This document shows positions 32,335 through 43,949 of a stretch of 64,000 bases of DNA, piece by piece (positions within the stretch are counted from its first letter, which is position 1; every line of letters begins with the position of its first letter). A model generated the notes under the pieces. The model was not told the origin of the DNA. It saw nothing but the letters and a program-made list of their open reading frames with translations, and searched no databases. Both the position numbers and the translations under genes were made by a program. Source of the stretch: Puccinellia tenuiflora (taxonomy: Eukaryota > Streptophyta > Magnoliopsida > Poales > Poaceae); contig QRDG01000232.1 of assembly GCA_012064385.1 (NCBI GenBank), forward strand, positions 711,709 to 775,708, read 5' to 3'.

Positions 32335-33936
32335 TGATACGTCTCAAACGTATCTATAATTTTTGAGTGATCCATGCTAGTTTTGTGTTATTGTCACATG
32401 TTTTTACTGTCATTTATATCATTTTTATGCATTTTGTCGGACTAACCTATTGACAAGATGCCAAGTGTCAGTTCCCTATTTCTGCTGTCTTTTTGTTTCA
32501 GAAATTTACTTCTGCAAATATTCTCGGAATTGGACCAAAATTTATGGGGATTATTTTACGCCAAGACGAAGATGGAGTCCGAAGGGGAGCCTCGAAGGCG
32601 GCCCACAGGGTAGACACGCCCCCCTGTCGCGGCCCTAGGTGGACCCGCGGGTGGGGCCCGCCCCTGCCCGTGGGGCACCTCCTCGGCCCCCTCCGACGCC
32701 TATAAAATCAGAAATAACCTAAAAACATCGAGGCGGCCATTATTTTCCAGAAACTCGACCCTGACGCGCCGTCACCGAAAACCCTAGTTCGGGGTCCAAT
32801 CTGAAGCTGATCCCGGCACTCTGCCGGAGGGGAGATCGATCCCGGAGGGCTCTTCATCGTCATGCCTTCCTCCGGGATGATTTGTGAGTAGTCTCACCTT
32901 GGACTACGGGTCCATGGCAGTAGCTAGTTGGTAGTCTCTCTCTCTCTTGTGCTTCATGTCTTATGATCTTGTGAGCTGCCTAACATGATCAAGATCGATT
33001 ATTATAATGCTATGTGATGTGTTTGCTGGGATCCGATGGATTATGAAGTTATGTTCAGATTGTGCATGATTCTTATATGAGTAATTTATGTTCTTGCATG
33101 CTCTCCGAGGTGCGTAGTTACTTTGGCCAAGTGATTGTGTGTATCTCCAAGAGAGGGTATTTATGCTAGATAGTGGGTTCATGCCCCTTTTTGTTCCTGG
33201 GCACGAGTGACAGAAACGTCTAAGGGCGAGGGTGTGTTGTTGCTACTAAGGGTAAAACAGCGGTGTTAATGTCTCTTTTGATATTAGTATTGCTTACTTC
33301 ATGCACTTTACTTAATGCAATTGTCTGTTGCTTGCAACTTAATACCGTTGGGTGACAGGCTGGATAGCGATCCCACGGTGGACTTTTTAGACAAAGACGT
33401 AGTTAGACTCAATGGTCTTTGTTCCTTGTCGTGACGCCTCCATAAATATTATCATGTCCTTTTTTCATAGCTAAATTGTGTTTGTGTCATGATCTTGTCA
33501 ATTGCCTAGCTGTAATTCGTTCACCCATCACATGCATATTTTATTTACTTGAAAGACTCCACTAGTGAACCCATGGCCCCCGGTCCATCTTTTTACATTG
33601 TTTACAACCTCATTTACTTGCTTTTAATTACCATTATTCCTCTGGTCACTTTTCATATTTTATCTATTTCATCATACAATTAACCGCTTTGTTTTCTGCG
33701 AGACCGGAAAGATTGACAACCTTTCCGCCGTTGGGGGCAAAGTATTTTGGTTGAGTGTGTGCAGGTCCGCGTCTGTTCAAGGTCAAGCGCCAGAGATCTT
33801 CAACATTCACCTTGTTGTTGATTTAAAAGTCCTACTGGTTCGATAAACCTCGGCTCGTTAAACGAGGGAAAACTGCTACTAGCTACAATTCTGCCTTCGC
33901 TTAGGGCACCACCTAACTTATTTTAATACAGCAGCA
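32335..33936 (+). repeat. 5' LTR of element A
   Basis: 1,602 bp, starting TGATACGTCTCAAACG and ending ACAGCAGCA, whole. A CTATAAAATC box lies at about 32700. It shows the uninterrupted target site (cactctgccggaggg, near 32817-32831) into which element C jumped in the 3' copy. Confidence 0.92.
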
Positions 33937-33946
33937 AGCTCTTTTC

Positions 33947-33964
33947 TGGCGCCGTTGCCGGGGA
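33947..33964 (+). other. Primer binding site of element A
   Basis: TGGCGCCGTTGCCGGGGA, ten bases after the LTR end. This sequence is the known tRNA-Asp-complementary PBS of Athila-type elements. Confidence 0.85.
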
Positions 33965-34130
33965 CTTTGGAGCTACAGCAAGGGGAGTCTCATACTCTCA
34001 ATCTCTTTACTTTGTTTTTGTCTTGCTTGCTTTATATCTCGTTTAGTTTATTTTCCTGTTTCAAAATTTTAAAAAACCCAAAAAAATTAGTGTAGTCTTT
34101 ATTCCTGTCTTGTTATTTTATCTTATCGTT

Positions 34131-35318
34131 ATGTATTCTACTGAAAACACCAAGTTGTGTGACTTTACTAGCACTAAGAACAATGATTTCATATGCTCTC
34201 CAATTTCTCCACCCGCTACTAAAGCGGAATCTTATGAAATTAAACCTGCCTTGCTAAATCTTGTTATGAAAGAGCAATTTTCTGGTGCTAGTACTGATGA
34301 TGCCGCCTCTCATTTAAATAACTTTGTTGAGTTATGTGATATGCAAAAGTATAAAGAGGTAGAAAGTGACATCATAAAACTGAAACTTTTCCCTTTCTCT
34401 TTGAGAGGGAGAGCAAAAGAATGGTTATTGTCTTTGCCTAAAAATAGCATTGATTCTTGGATTAAATGCAAAGATGCTTTTATTGGAAAATATTATCCAC
34501 TTGCTAAAATCATACAACTAAGGAGTAACATTATGAAATTTAGACAATTTGATAATGAACATGTTGCTCAAGCTTGGGAGAGAATGAAATTTATGGTTAA
34601 GAATTGTCCCACGCATGGATTAACTATGTGGATGGTTATCCAAACTTTTTATGCAGGTTTGAATTTTTCTTCAAGGAACCTTTTGGACTCGGCCGCGGGA
34701 GGAACCTTCATGTCCACAACATTAGGTGCAGCAACTAAACTCTTGGATGAGATGATGACAAATTATTCACAATGGCACACCGAACGAGCTCCAAGTGGTA
34801 AGAAGGTAAATTCTGTCGAGGAAATCTCCTCTTTGAGTGATAAGGTTGATATGATTATGTCTATGCTTGCTACCAATCAGTCTAATATTGATCCCAATAA
34901 TGTTCCACTTGCTTCATTAATTGCCCAAGAAAAGGATCAAGTTGATGTTAATTTTCTTAATAGAAACAACTTCAACAATAATGCTTATCGAAATAATTTT
35001 GGTAGTAACAACTATAAGCCTTATCCTCCCAATAATGGCAACTTTTATGGTAATTCTTATAATCCTAATAAGAATGTGTCCTCTGATCTTGAAAATGTTT
35101 TAAAGGAATTTATCACTTCGCAAAAAGCTTTTAACAAAACTGTTGAAGAGAAGTTGGAAAAACTGGATAGTCTAGTCTCTAAAGTAGACGTTCTTGCTCA
35201 TGATGTTGAAATTTTGAAAATTAGAACCACTCAAAATCAAGACAAACATACTGAATCTTTAAATACTATCTCTCTTCAAATTAATGAAAATGAAAGGATG
35301 ATGGCTCTTGAAAGCTAG
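34131..35318 (+). CDS. gag: gag of element A
   Basis: Open frame from ATG 34131 (MYSTENTK) to TAG at 35316-35318, about 395 aa. The Retrotrans_gag capsid core is at about residues 45-170: FSGASTDDAASHLNNFVELC, LFPFSLRGRAKEWLLSLP, AFIGKYYPLAKIIQLRSNIM. A long Asn/Tyr-rich stretch (NNFNNNAYRNNFGSNNYKP) and a C-terminal coiled coil (about residues 325-390) follow. No CCHC zinc knuckle is visible, which is usual for Athila gag. The frame is open throughout, so gag itself may still be translatable. It lies directly upstream of the protease region, separated by one frameshift. Confidence 0.88.
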   Translation: MYSTENTKLCDFTSTKNNDFICSPISPPATKAESYEIKPALLNLVMKEQFSGASTDDAASHLNNFVELCDMQKYKEVESDIIKLKLFPFSLRGRAKEWLLSLPKNSIDSWIKCKDAFIGKYYPLAKIIQLRSNIMKFRQFDNEHVAQAWERMKFMVKNCPTHGLTMWMVIQTFYAGLNFSSRNLLDSAAGGTFMSTTLGAATKLLDEMMTNYSQWHTERAPSGKKVNSVEEISSLSDKVDMIMSMLATNQSNIDPNNVPLASLIAQEKDQVDVNFLNRNNFNNNAYRNNFGSNNYKPYPPNNGNFYGNSYNPNKNVSSDLENVLKEFITSQKAFNKTVEEKLEKLDSLVSKVDVLAHDVEILKIRTTQNQDKHTESLNTISLQINENERMMALES

Positions 35319-35574
35319 GTGGGCTAGAGAGGCTGAAGAAGCTAGAATTGCTAAAATGAATAGGAAAATTGTTAAAGTTTATACTATCCAAACCACTAAA
35401 GAGGATCCTCCTAGTTTATTTAAAGATGATGAAATTGATTTTGATAATTGCAATCTTACTGAAGTCATTAAGTTCCTACAAAAACTTGCTAAGACACCGG
35501 ATGCTAGTAAAATAAATCTTGCCTTTACCAAACACATTACCGATGCTCTTATCAAGGCTAGGGAAGAAAACTAA
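35308..35574 (+). pseudogene. gag-protease linker of element A
   Basis: Continues the polyprotein in another frame from the end of gag: RWAREAEEARIAKMNRKIVK, then ITDALIKAREEN and a stop at 35572-35574. The block KINLAFTKHITDALIKAREE matches the segment that stands before the protease in Athila polyproteins. The overlap with gag's end and the stop before the protease mean that at least two frameshifts separate gag from protease here. Confidence 0.75.
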
Positions 35575-35630
35575 AGCTTGAAACCTCTATCCCTAGGAAG
35601 TTAGAAGATGGTTGGGAACCCACTATTAAG

Positions 35631-36071
35631 ATGAAAATAAATGACTTTGATTGTAATGCTTTATGTGATCTTGGTGCAAGTGTTTCTATTATGCCTAAAA
35701 GTTTCTATAATATGCTTGATTTAAATCCTTTGGAAGAGTGCTATTTAAATGTTCATCTTGCTGATTCTTCTAAAAAGAAACCTTTGGGTAGAGTTGATGA
35801 TGTCCTTATTGTTGTTAATGATAATTATGTTCCTGTTGATTTTATTTTATGGATATCGAGTGCAATGCTTCTTGTCCCTATTATTTTGGGAAGACCTTTT
35901 TTGAGAACTGTTGGTGCTATTATTGATATGAAAGAGGGAAATATAAGGTTTCAGTTCCCCCTTAAAAAAGGGATGGAACACTTCCCTAGAAATAGAAAGA
36001 AGTTTCCTTTTGAATCAATCATAAGGTCAAGCTATGCTCTTGATGTTGCAAAGGCCTCCGAAAAAGATTGA
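35631..36071 (+). pseudogene. pro: Aspartic protease of element A
   Basis: Athila-type retropepsin-like domain: CNALCDLGASVSIMPKSFYN, where the catalytic site reads DLGAS in place of D-S/T-G, then the flap-side LADSSKKKPLGRVDDV and the ILGRPFLRTVGAIIDMKEGN block. The frame ends at TGA 36069-36071. No RT follows: the sequence passes straight into the 3' non-coding tail (aaagcgtttgttgggaggc at about 36103), so pol is absent rather than merely decayed. Confidence 0.85.
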
Positions 36072-37538
36072 TATTTGGCATTGCGCCTAGCTAAAAGGTG
36101 TTAGAAAAGCGTTTGTTGGGAGGCAACCCATCTTTTATTTTCAGTTTGCTTTTTGTTTTTCTTGAGTCATGAAGTTATTACCTTTTTAGCAACTTCATTT
36201 TATCTTTTTATTTTGGTTTTTTGTGCCAAGTTTAGCCTCTAATGCATTGAAAGTGCGAGGTATTGTGTTGCTGTCCAAAAACAGATTTTATGCGCCTGTT
36301 GCACGAAAATCATAAAATTGCCAGAATTTTATCTTTTTCTTATAATTTTTGACAGAAAGCCTGATGCTTTTATATATCTTTAATTAGTTTGAAGTTTTTT
36401 TATTTGAGCTGCAGAAGTGCCTCGAAAAATTCGATCTTTACAGACTGTTCAGATTTTGACAGATTCTGCTTTTATTTTGCATTTGTCTCTTTACCATTGT
36501 CATATGTGATACTCTAGGGGTAGAGTGCCACATTGAGGCTTAGTAAACAGTAGCTAATATTTAATGAAGTTGGTTTGCAATTTTTCATGAGTTGAACACA
36601 TGTGCATTTTAATTTATGAGCACTAACCCTCTAATCAAATTATGAGAAGTTTTGTGTGAAGGGAGTTTTTAAGTTCCAAAGGAGAGGAATATGAAGAAAT
36701 CGAAGATGGATCAGAGCTCAAGCTTGGGGATGCCCCATGGCACCCCCTCTGAATATCAAGAACTATCAAGAGTCAAACCTTGGGGATGCCCAAGGCATCC
36801 CCTCATCTTCATCGACTACCATAAGATCGTCTTCGTTGAACTTCGTTTTTATCACTTTACATATTATGTGCTATGCTTGGAGCGTCTTTTTACTTTAAGT
36901 TTTGTTAGTTTGTTTGCTAGTCATATCTTTGTTGGATCCTAACTTTATTTGTGTGGGAGAGAGACACGCTCCGCTTTTCGTTTAAATACTCCTTTGCTTC
37001 GCTTATATCTTTTTGAGTATTCTTAGCTACTGTCTGTTTTCTACTAAGCTCTCTCTTTTAGCTTTTATCTTGTTTAGAGCTGCTATTCGTTAAGTTAAAC
37101 TCTCTTGTTTTTCACTTATACTTGTTGGAGAGTTGTTGTTGAAAAATTGCTTGAATTGTCAATGCGACAAAATGCTATTTGTGTGATGATAGAATAAAAT
37201 GAAAAGCCTGCATAGTTTTGTAGATCATGGTGTGGATACTTGATGCTTCTCAATTGTTTTGAGATGTTAAGTTGAATGCTTAAACTTGCTGGTTATTTGA
37301 GTGGAATTGATTAGTAAAGAAATATGGTTGAAAGCTTGAAATTGTGTGGTTTTTCACAGTTGTTAATTCATAGTGCTAATCTTTCCATCAAAAGAATTGT
37401 TTGGTCAACAAGGGAGACGGTGTAGAGTTTTTATGGTTATGACCGGTAAATGTCTTATGTTGTTCTGTTACCGGTTATTGTTAGATGTTTGCTTCAAACA
37501 CTTTTTTGCTAAGCCTAAAAATTCGTACTAAGTGTATG
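36072..37538 (+). other. 3' non-coding tail of element A, left part
   Basis: Begins with the cttgttgggaggcaaccc motif shared by many Triticeae Athila elements and is similar over its length to 39940-41400 of element B. It is cut at 37543 by element B and resumes at 43950. No coding sense is seen; tcaagcttggggatgcccc repeats occur at 36719-36790. Confidence 0.7.
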
Positions 37539-37543
37539 GTTCA

Positions 37544-38980
37544 TGATACGTCCCAAACGTATCTATAATTTTTGAGTGATCCATGCTTGTTTATGTCATT
37601 GTCACATTTTTTACCATCTTGTTATATCATTTTAAGGCATTTTATTGGACTAACCTATTGACAAGATGCCCATTGCCAGTTCCCTGTTTTTGTGCTGATT
37701 TGTTGCAGAAAGTTACTTCTGGAAATATTTTCGGAATTGGACGAAAATTTACGAGGATTTTTATTGGACAAATGAGGAAGGGAGCCAGAAGGACGACCCT
37801 GGGGGAGGCCCACAAGGCAGGGGAGGCCTCCCACGCAGGTCTAAGGGGGGCCGCGGGCGAGACCCGTCTGTGCCCCTCGGAGACCTCCTCGCGACGCCCT
37901 TTTGCCTATAAATCACCCCCGACGCAAAAACACTAACCCCCGAAGGATTTTCCCAAATACGCAACAGAGCTCTGCGCCATCGCCGACAAGTTTCGGGGGT
38001 TCAGAAGGTCCTGTTCCGGCACCTTGTCGGGACGGGGATCGACCGCCGGGGCCATCTCCATCAACACCGTTGCTTCCGCGATGAGGAGGGAGTAGTCCCT
38101 CACCGGGGCTGAGGCTTATACAAGTAGCTATGTGGTTATCTCTCTCTCCCATGATGTGATCTTCGTTGTGATCATTAGCTTTTTTAATGTAGTTGAATAC
38201 ATGATGTTTCCCTATGTGTAATGGATATGATGTTGCTCAAGTGGTGTTATTTAGTACAATTTCCGGAGCCACCGTTGTGATCATGGTACCTCGGTGACAG
38301 GATGGGTGCCGTGTGTGACTCTATGGATAATATATTGGAAGGATCTTCATCATGAGTTTGTTCTTTATTTGTTGGATTGAATAGATCATGAGGTTTCTTG
38401 ATGCTTGTGTTATTGAAGAAAGAGACTATTCAAGAAATAGGTTGTGGTGTTTGTTAGTACTATCTTTGGATGCGGATAGTGACAGCATGAAGTGTCCATA
38501 GATGTGGAATACGAACTTTAAGGTGTGCTTTTCGTAGCCCTACGCAATTCTCATCCTATTTGATCCACAAAAGAATTATCTCCGAGTAACGTCTACCATG
38601 TATGTATTTTTGTGGGAACTATCATATGTTTAATTATGTTAATGATGTTGAGAGTAGTCACTACTGAAAGTATGAAGCCTAGGCCTTGTTTCCAAGCATT
38701 GATACACCGTTTTTAGTCACTTTTGTCACTTGTTTGCTTGCTGCCATTTTTATTACAGAATTACAAAATCACCTTTTACCATCCATATCACTTGCATTTT
38801 ACCATCTCTTCGCCGAACTAGTGCACCTATACAACTGACAATTGTATTAGGTGTGTTGGGGACACAAGAGACTTCTTGTATCTTAATTGCAGGGTTGTTT
38901 GAGAGGGATATCTTTGACCTCTACCTCCCGTGGATTCGATAAACCTTGGGTTACTCACTTAAGGGATATCTTTGACATCA
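37544..38980 (+). repeat. 5' LTR of element B (shortened)
   Basis: 1,437 bp. It matches the 3' copy closely up to cttaaggga, then lacks about 70 bp and instead has tatctttgac before the terminal ATCA. The patch agggatatctttgac is also found 56 bp upstream (38906-38920), so the change looks like a template slip. A CTATAAATCACC promoter box lies at about 37912. Confidence 0.88.
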
Positions 38981-38990
38981 AGCTCTTTTC

Positions 38991-39008
38991 TGGTGCCGTT
39001 GCCGGGGA
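38991..39008 (+). other. Primer binding site of element B
   Basis: TGGTGCCGTTGCCGGGGA, one base different from element A's PBS, ten bases after the LTR end. tRNA-Asp type. Confidence 0.8.
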
Positions 39009-39167
39009 GGAAAGGTAAGCGGTACTCACACTCCGACGACGAAGCTAATTTCTAGCATTGTTGTTGGGGAGGTGAGTGCTTGAAGGTATCTTCTTTAGAT
39101 CTTGCAATTAAATCTTTTTGTTTCTTGTTTTTATTTCACTAGTTAGGCTTAATGGAAAACAACAAAA

Positions 39168-39638
39168 ATGAGAGAGCTTTATAAACTTTATATTGAAATT
39201 GGTCATGATGCTTTTGAAGAGAAAATTGAAAAAACCTATGGAACTTTATTTGCATAACAATCATGCTAGTAGCAATGTTATTAGTATGATTTCTTTGAAT
39301 GCCATTGTTGCTAATGCTATGGAAAATTGCAAGCTTGGGGATGCCGGTTTTGATGAATATGATCTTTTTAGTCCCCAAGCTGGAAGGAGGAAATTTGCTT
39401 TGATGATACTATGCCTCCTATATATGATGATTATAATGACGAATGTGATATTTTCAGTCCACCAACTATTGAGGAAAAAGTTTATTATGATTATGATATT
39501 CCTCCTATTTATGATGATTACAATGATGATTATGATTGTGTTACTCCCACTAATACTAATGAGAAAGATTTTACTTATGTGGAGAGTAATAATAATACTT
39601 TTATGCATGTGAATCATAAGAAAAAATACTTTATGTGA
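39168..39638 (+). pseudogene. Small acidic, Tyr-rich ORF of element B (unknown function)
   Basis: From ATG 39168 the translation reads MRELYKLYIEIGHDAFEEKI, then shifts frame twice. The next readable part is NVISMISLNAIVANAMENC and DEYDLFSPQ, then from 39411 a repetitive part: PPIYDDYNDECDIFSPPT followed by a second PPIYDDYNDDYD. The end is TGA at 39636-39638. It has no similarity that I recognise to gag or pol and takes their place in this element. The repeated FSPP and YDDYND motifs suggest a disordered acidic peptide. Two frameshifts make this copy a pseudogene. Confidence 0.6.
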
Positions 39639-39929
39639 TGCTATGTTATTGAGTTTTATTATGATTCTACTGAAAGTTGTTATGAGAGAGGGGAGTGTGG
39701 TTATATAAATTTTCATCTTATGAAGTTTCCCCTCTTTATGTTGAATGTTTTAATGTTGCACTTGCTTTGCCTTCCTATGCTTAATGCTTTATGCTCCAAT
39801 GATTATTTTCTTACAAGATGCCTATGCATAGGAAGAGAGTTAGACTTAAATGTGTTTGATATTTGCTTCATGATGCTCTCTTTTGCGTTCCAACTCTTAT
39901 TCTTATGAGAGCATCATTAAAATTATCAT

Positions 39930-42438
39930 GCCTAGCTAAAAGGCTTAAAAGAAAAGCGCTTGTTGGGAGGCAACCCATCTTTTACTTTTAGTTTTATTTT
40001 TGCTTTTCTTGATTCATGGAGTTGTTGCCTCTGTAGCAACTTGATTGTATTTTTTTATTTTATTTTTTTGTGCCAAGTTTAGCCTGTAATGCATTGAAAG
40101 TGTGAGGTATTGTGTTGCTGTCCAAAAATAGATTATGTGCGCCTTTTGCACGAAAATCCTGAAATTGCCAGAATTTTATCTTTTCTGATAATTTTTTACA
40201 GTAAGCCTGATGCTTTTATTTATCTTTCGTTAGTTTTAATTTTTTTTATTTGAGCTGCAGAAGTACCTCGAAAAATTCAATCTTTACAGACTGTTCAGAT
40301 TTTGACAGATTCTACTTTTATTTTGCATTTGTCTCTTACCATCGTCATATGTGATACTCTAGGGGTAGAGTGCCACATTGAGGCTTAATAAACAGTAGCT
40401 AATGCCCAATGAATTTGTTTGCAATTTGTTATGAGTTGAACACATGTGCATTTTAATTTATGAGCACTAACCCTCTAATCAAATCATGAGAAGTTTTGTG
40501 TGAATAGAGTATTTAAGTTCCAAAGGAGAGGAATATGAAGAAATTGATGATAGGTCGGAGCTCAAGCTTGGGGATGCCCCCACGACATCCCCTCTGAATA
40601 TCAAGAACCATCAAGATTCAAAGCTTGGGGATGCCCAAGGCAACCCCTCATCTTCATCGACTATCATAAGGTCGTCTTCATTGAACTTCGTTTTTTTTTC
40701 ACTTTACATATTATGTGCTATGCTTGGAGCGTCTTTTTACTTTCAGTTTTGTTTTGTTTGTTTGCTGGTCATATGCTTGTTGGATCCTTGCTTTGTTTGT
40801 GTGGGAGAGAGACACGCTCCACTTTTTCATTTAAATACTCCTTTGCTTCGCTTATATCTTGTTGAGTATTCTTAGCTACTGTTTGTTTGTTAGTAAGCTC
40901 TCGCTTTTAGCTTTTATCTTGTTTAGAGCTGCTAGTAGTTGTTGTTAAACTCTCATGTTCTTCACTTATATTTGTTGGAGAGTTGTTATTGGTAAATTGC
41001 TTGAATTGTCAAAGGGACAAAATGCTATTCATGTGATATATATTGGAATGAAATGAAAAGCCTGCATAGTATTGTAGATCATTGTGTGGATAATTGATAC
41101 TTCTCATTTGTTTTGAGATATTAGGATGAATGCTTAAACTTGCTGGTTATTTGAGTGGAATTGATTAGTAAACAAATACTGTTAAAAACTTGAAACTGTG
41201 TGGTGTTTCATAGTTGTTAATTCATTAAGCTAATCTTTCCATCAAAAGAATTGTTTGGTCAACATTGGAGACGGTGTGGAGCTTTTGTGGTTATGAATGA
41301 TAAATGTCTTATGCTACTATGTTACCCATTAATTTTAGATGTTTGCTTCAAATACCTTCTTTGCTAAGCCCAAAAATTCGTACTGAGTGTATGGTTTCAC
41401 TCGTGCTTCCAAATCCCAAAGCCAAATTATCTTGCCAGCTGAGTCCACCATATCTACCTATGCATGGTATTTCCTGCCATTCCAAGTAAATTTGTCATGT
41501 GCTATCTTTAAAAATTCAAAATACTCCTTTTTGTGCCTCTATTTTAAGCTCATGAGGGAGCAGTAGAGAGCTAGATATAACTTGTGACGAGCAAGGTCAT
41601 TTCCCCCCTTTCACCCGGTGTCGATGGATTACGTCCTCACTTGAATCAACCCGAGAGCAACTTAAGCAAAATATAAATAAAACTCACCATTCTCCTCCGC
41701 TCAATGAAAATCTGAGAAATTAGCTCAAAACATTGGACAGTGGTGAAACCAAGGAGAAAGAGGAGCGTACTCGCTCCTCTAAAAACCAGCTGCTCTCACA
41801 AGTCTAAAAGCCTTGCTTGTTATGGGGGACTTGATAGCTTTTCTGTTGTGAAGTCGTTGACGAAAGCATGCATGTCTCAAAATTGTTTTACTTCTGTTTC
41901 ATAAAAAAAAAAGCTCTAACACATGACTAATCTCTGCTTCCCTCTGTGAAGGGCATTTCTTTTACTTTTAATGTTGAGTCAGTTTTCCTCTTCCTTCTAT
42001 CTCCACCAAAGCAAACATCTAGCATTGACCCTAGGTATCATTTATCATATCGCATTGTCAGATTAAACATGAATCTTTATATTGACTTTACCGTTGGAAG
42101 TTGAAGCTCTTTGCTAATGCTTACATCTTCCTTTGTGTTGATTCTCAAACACTTTTGTCATGAAATTATTATCGTTGTGAATTAGTCAAATATGTTGATC
42201 ACATTGTTTTCATGTCTTTGACATACTATTTATGAAAGGTTTTGCTTGGATGATTCAACTTGTTTATTCATTGCTTTCTTGCTATCAATTATAGACAATT
42301 GTTTTGTATCTCTTCATTCACATCCTTTTATTTGCATCACTATCTTGATCAAGAATGTGTTGGTTGCATGTCTCATAAAAAATTATTTTGTTATCACTTA
42401 CCTACTCGAGGACGAGTAGGAGTTAAGCTTGGGGATGC
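39930..42438 (+). other. 3' non-coding tail of element B
   Basis: About 2.5 kb of AT-rich sequence beginning with gcgcttgttgggaggcaac and ending gagttaagcttggggatgc before the 3' LTR, which serves as the polypurine-tract region. It is homologous to A's tail over its whole length. No coding sense is seen. Confidence 0.75.
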
Positions 42439-43944
42439 TGATACATCTCAAACGTATCTATAATTTTTGAGCGATACATGCTTGTTTTATGTCATTGTCA
42501 CATGTTTTTGCCATCTTGTTATATCATTTTAAGGCATTTTATTGGACTAACCTATTGAAAAGATGCCCAGTGCCAGTTCCCTGTTTTTGTGCTGATTTTG
42601 TTGCAGAAAGTTACTTCTGAAAATATTCTCGGAATTGGATGAAAATTTACGGGGATTTTTTATTGGACAAATGAGGAAGGTAGCCAGAAGGGCGACCCTG
42701 GGGAGGCCCACAAGGCAGGGGCGGCCTCCCCACGCGGGTCTAAGGGGGGCCACGGGCGAGACCCGTCTGGGCCCCTCGGAGACCTCCTTGCGACGCCCTT
42801 TTGCCTATAAATCACCCCCGACGCAAAAACCCTAACCCCGGAGGATTTTCCCAAATACGCAACAGAGCTCTGCCGCCATCGCCGACAAGTTTCGGGGGTT
42901 TAGAAGGTCCTATTCCGGCACCCTGCCGGGACGGGGATCGACCGTCGGGGCCATCTCCATCAACACCGCTGCTTCCCGCGACGAGGAGGGAGTAGTCCCT
43001 CACCGGGGCTGAGGCTTATACAAGTAGCTATGTGGTTATCTCTCTCTCCCATGATGTGATCTTCGTTGTGATCATGAGCTTTGTTAGTGTAGTTGAATAC
43101 ATGATGTTTCCCTATGTGTAATGGATATGATGTTGCTCAAGTGGTGTTATTTAGTACAATTTCCGGAGCCACCGTTGTGATCATGGTATCTCGGTGACAG
43201 GATGGGTGCCGTGTGTGACTCTATGGATAATAGATTGGAAGGATCTTCATCATGAGTTTGTTCTTTATTTGTTGGATTGAATAGATCATGAGGTTTCTTG
43301 ATGCTTGTGTTATTGAAGAAAGAGACTATTCAAGAAATAGGTTGTGGTGTTTGTTAGTACTATCTTTGGATGCGGATAGTGACAGCATGAAGTGTCCATA
43401 GATGTGGAATACGAACTTTAAGGTGTGCTTTTCGTAGCCCTACGCAATTCTCATCCTATTTGATCCACAAAAGAATTATCTCCGAGTAACGTCTACCATG
43501 CATGTATTTTTGTGGGAACTATCATGTGTTTAATTATGTTAATGATGTTGAGAGTAGTCACTAGTGAAAGTATGAAGCCTAGGCCTTGTTTCCAAGCATT
43601 GATACACCGTTTTTAGTCACTTTTGTCACTTGTTTGCTTGCTGCCATTTTTATTACAGAATTACAAAATCAACTTTTACCATCCATATCACTTGCATTTT
43701 ACCATCTCTTCGCCGAACTAGTGCACATATACAACTGACAATTGTATTAGGTGTGTTGGGGACACAAGAGACTTCTTGTATCTTAATTGCAGGGTTGGTT
43801 GAGAGGGATATCTTTGACCTCTACCTCCCGTGGATTCGATAAACCTTGGGTTACTCACTTAAGGGAAAATTGCCGCTGTCCTATAAACCTCTGCGCTTGG
43901 AGGCTCAACAAATCTACAAGAATAGAAGCGTGTAGTAGACATCA
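42439..43944 (+). repeat. 3' LTR of element B
   Basis: 1,506 bp, TGATACATCTC...GACATCA, complete, including the tgtcctataaacctctgcg end segment missing from the 5' copy. The target duplication gttca follows. Confidence 0.9.
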
Positions 43945-43949
43945 GTTCA

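Larger units (their letters stand above)
37544..43944 (+). mobile_element. Element B: non-autonomous Athila-type element (LARD-like) inside A
   Basis: 6.4 kb, bounded by LTRs TGATACGTCCC.../TGATACATCTC... and ...GACATCA, with a perfect 5-bp duplication gttca (37539-37543 and 43945-43949). The intact target site is visible in B's own tail at about 41395 (gtatggtttcactcgtgc), showing that A and B are members of one family. The interior has no gag, protease or pol; it holds a small acidic ORF (39168-39638) and a non-coding tail. It must depend on proteins from relatives to move. Confidence 0.9.

Noticed and set aside
37583..37936. A 117-residue frame in the B LTR
   Set aside because: It lies wholly in LTR promoter and leader sequence and has a partly similar counterpart in the other LTR; no domain.
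39193..39612. A 139-residue Met/Leu/Ile-rich frame in element B as a membrane protein
   Set aside because: It is the out-of-frame reading of the acidic ORF (GAT-rich codons read as ATG/ATT), and its hydrophobic look comes from that shift.
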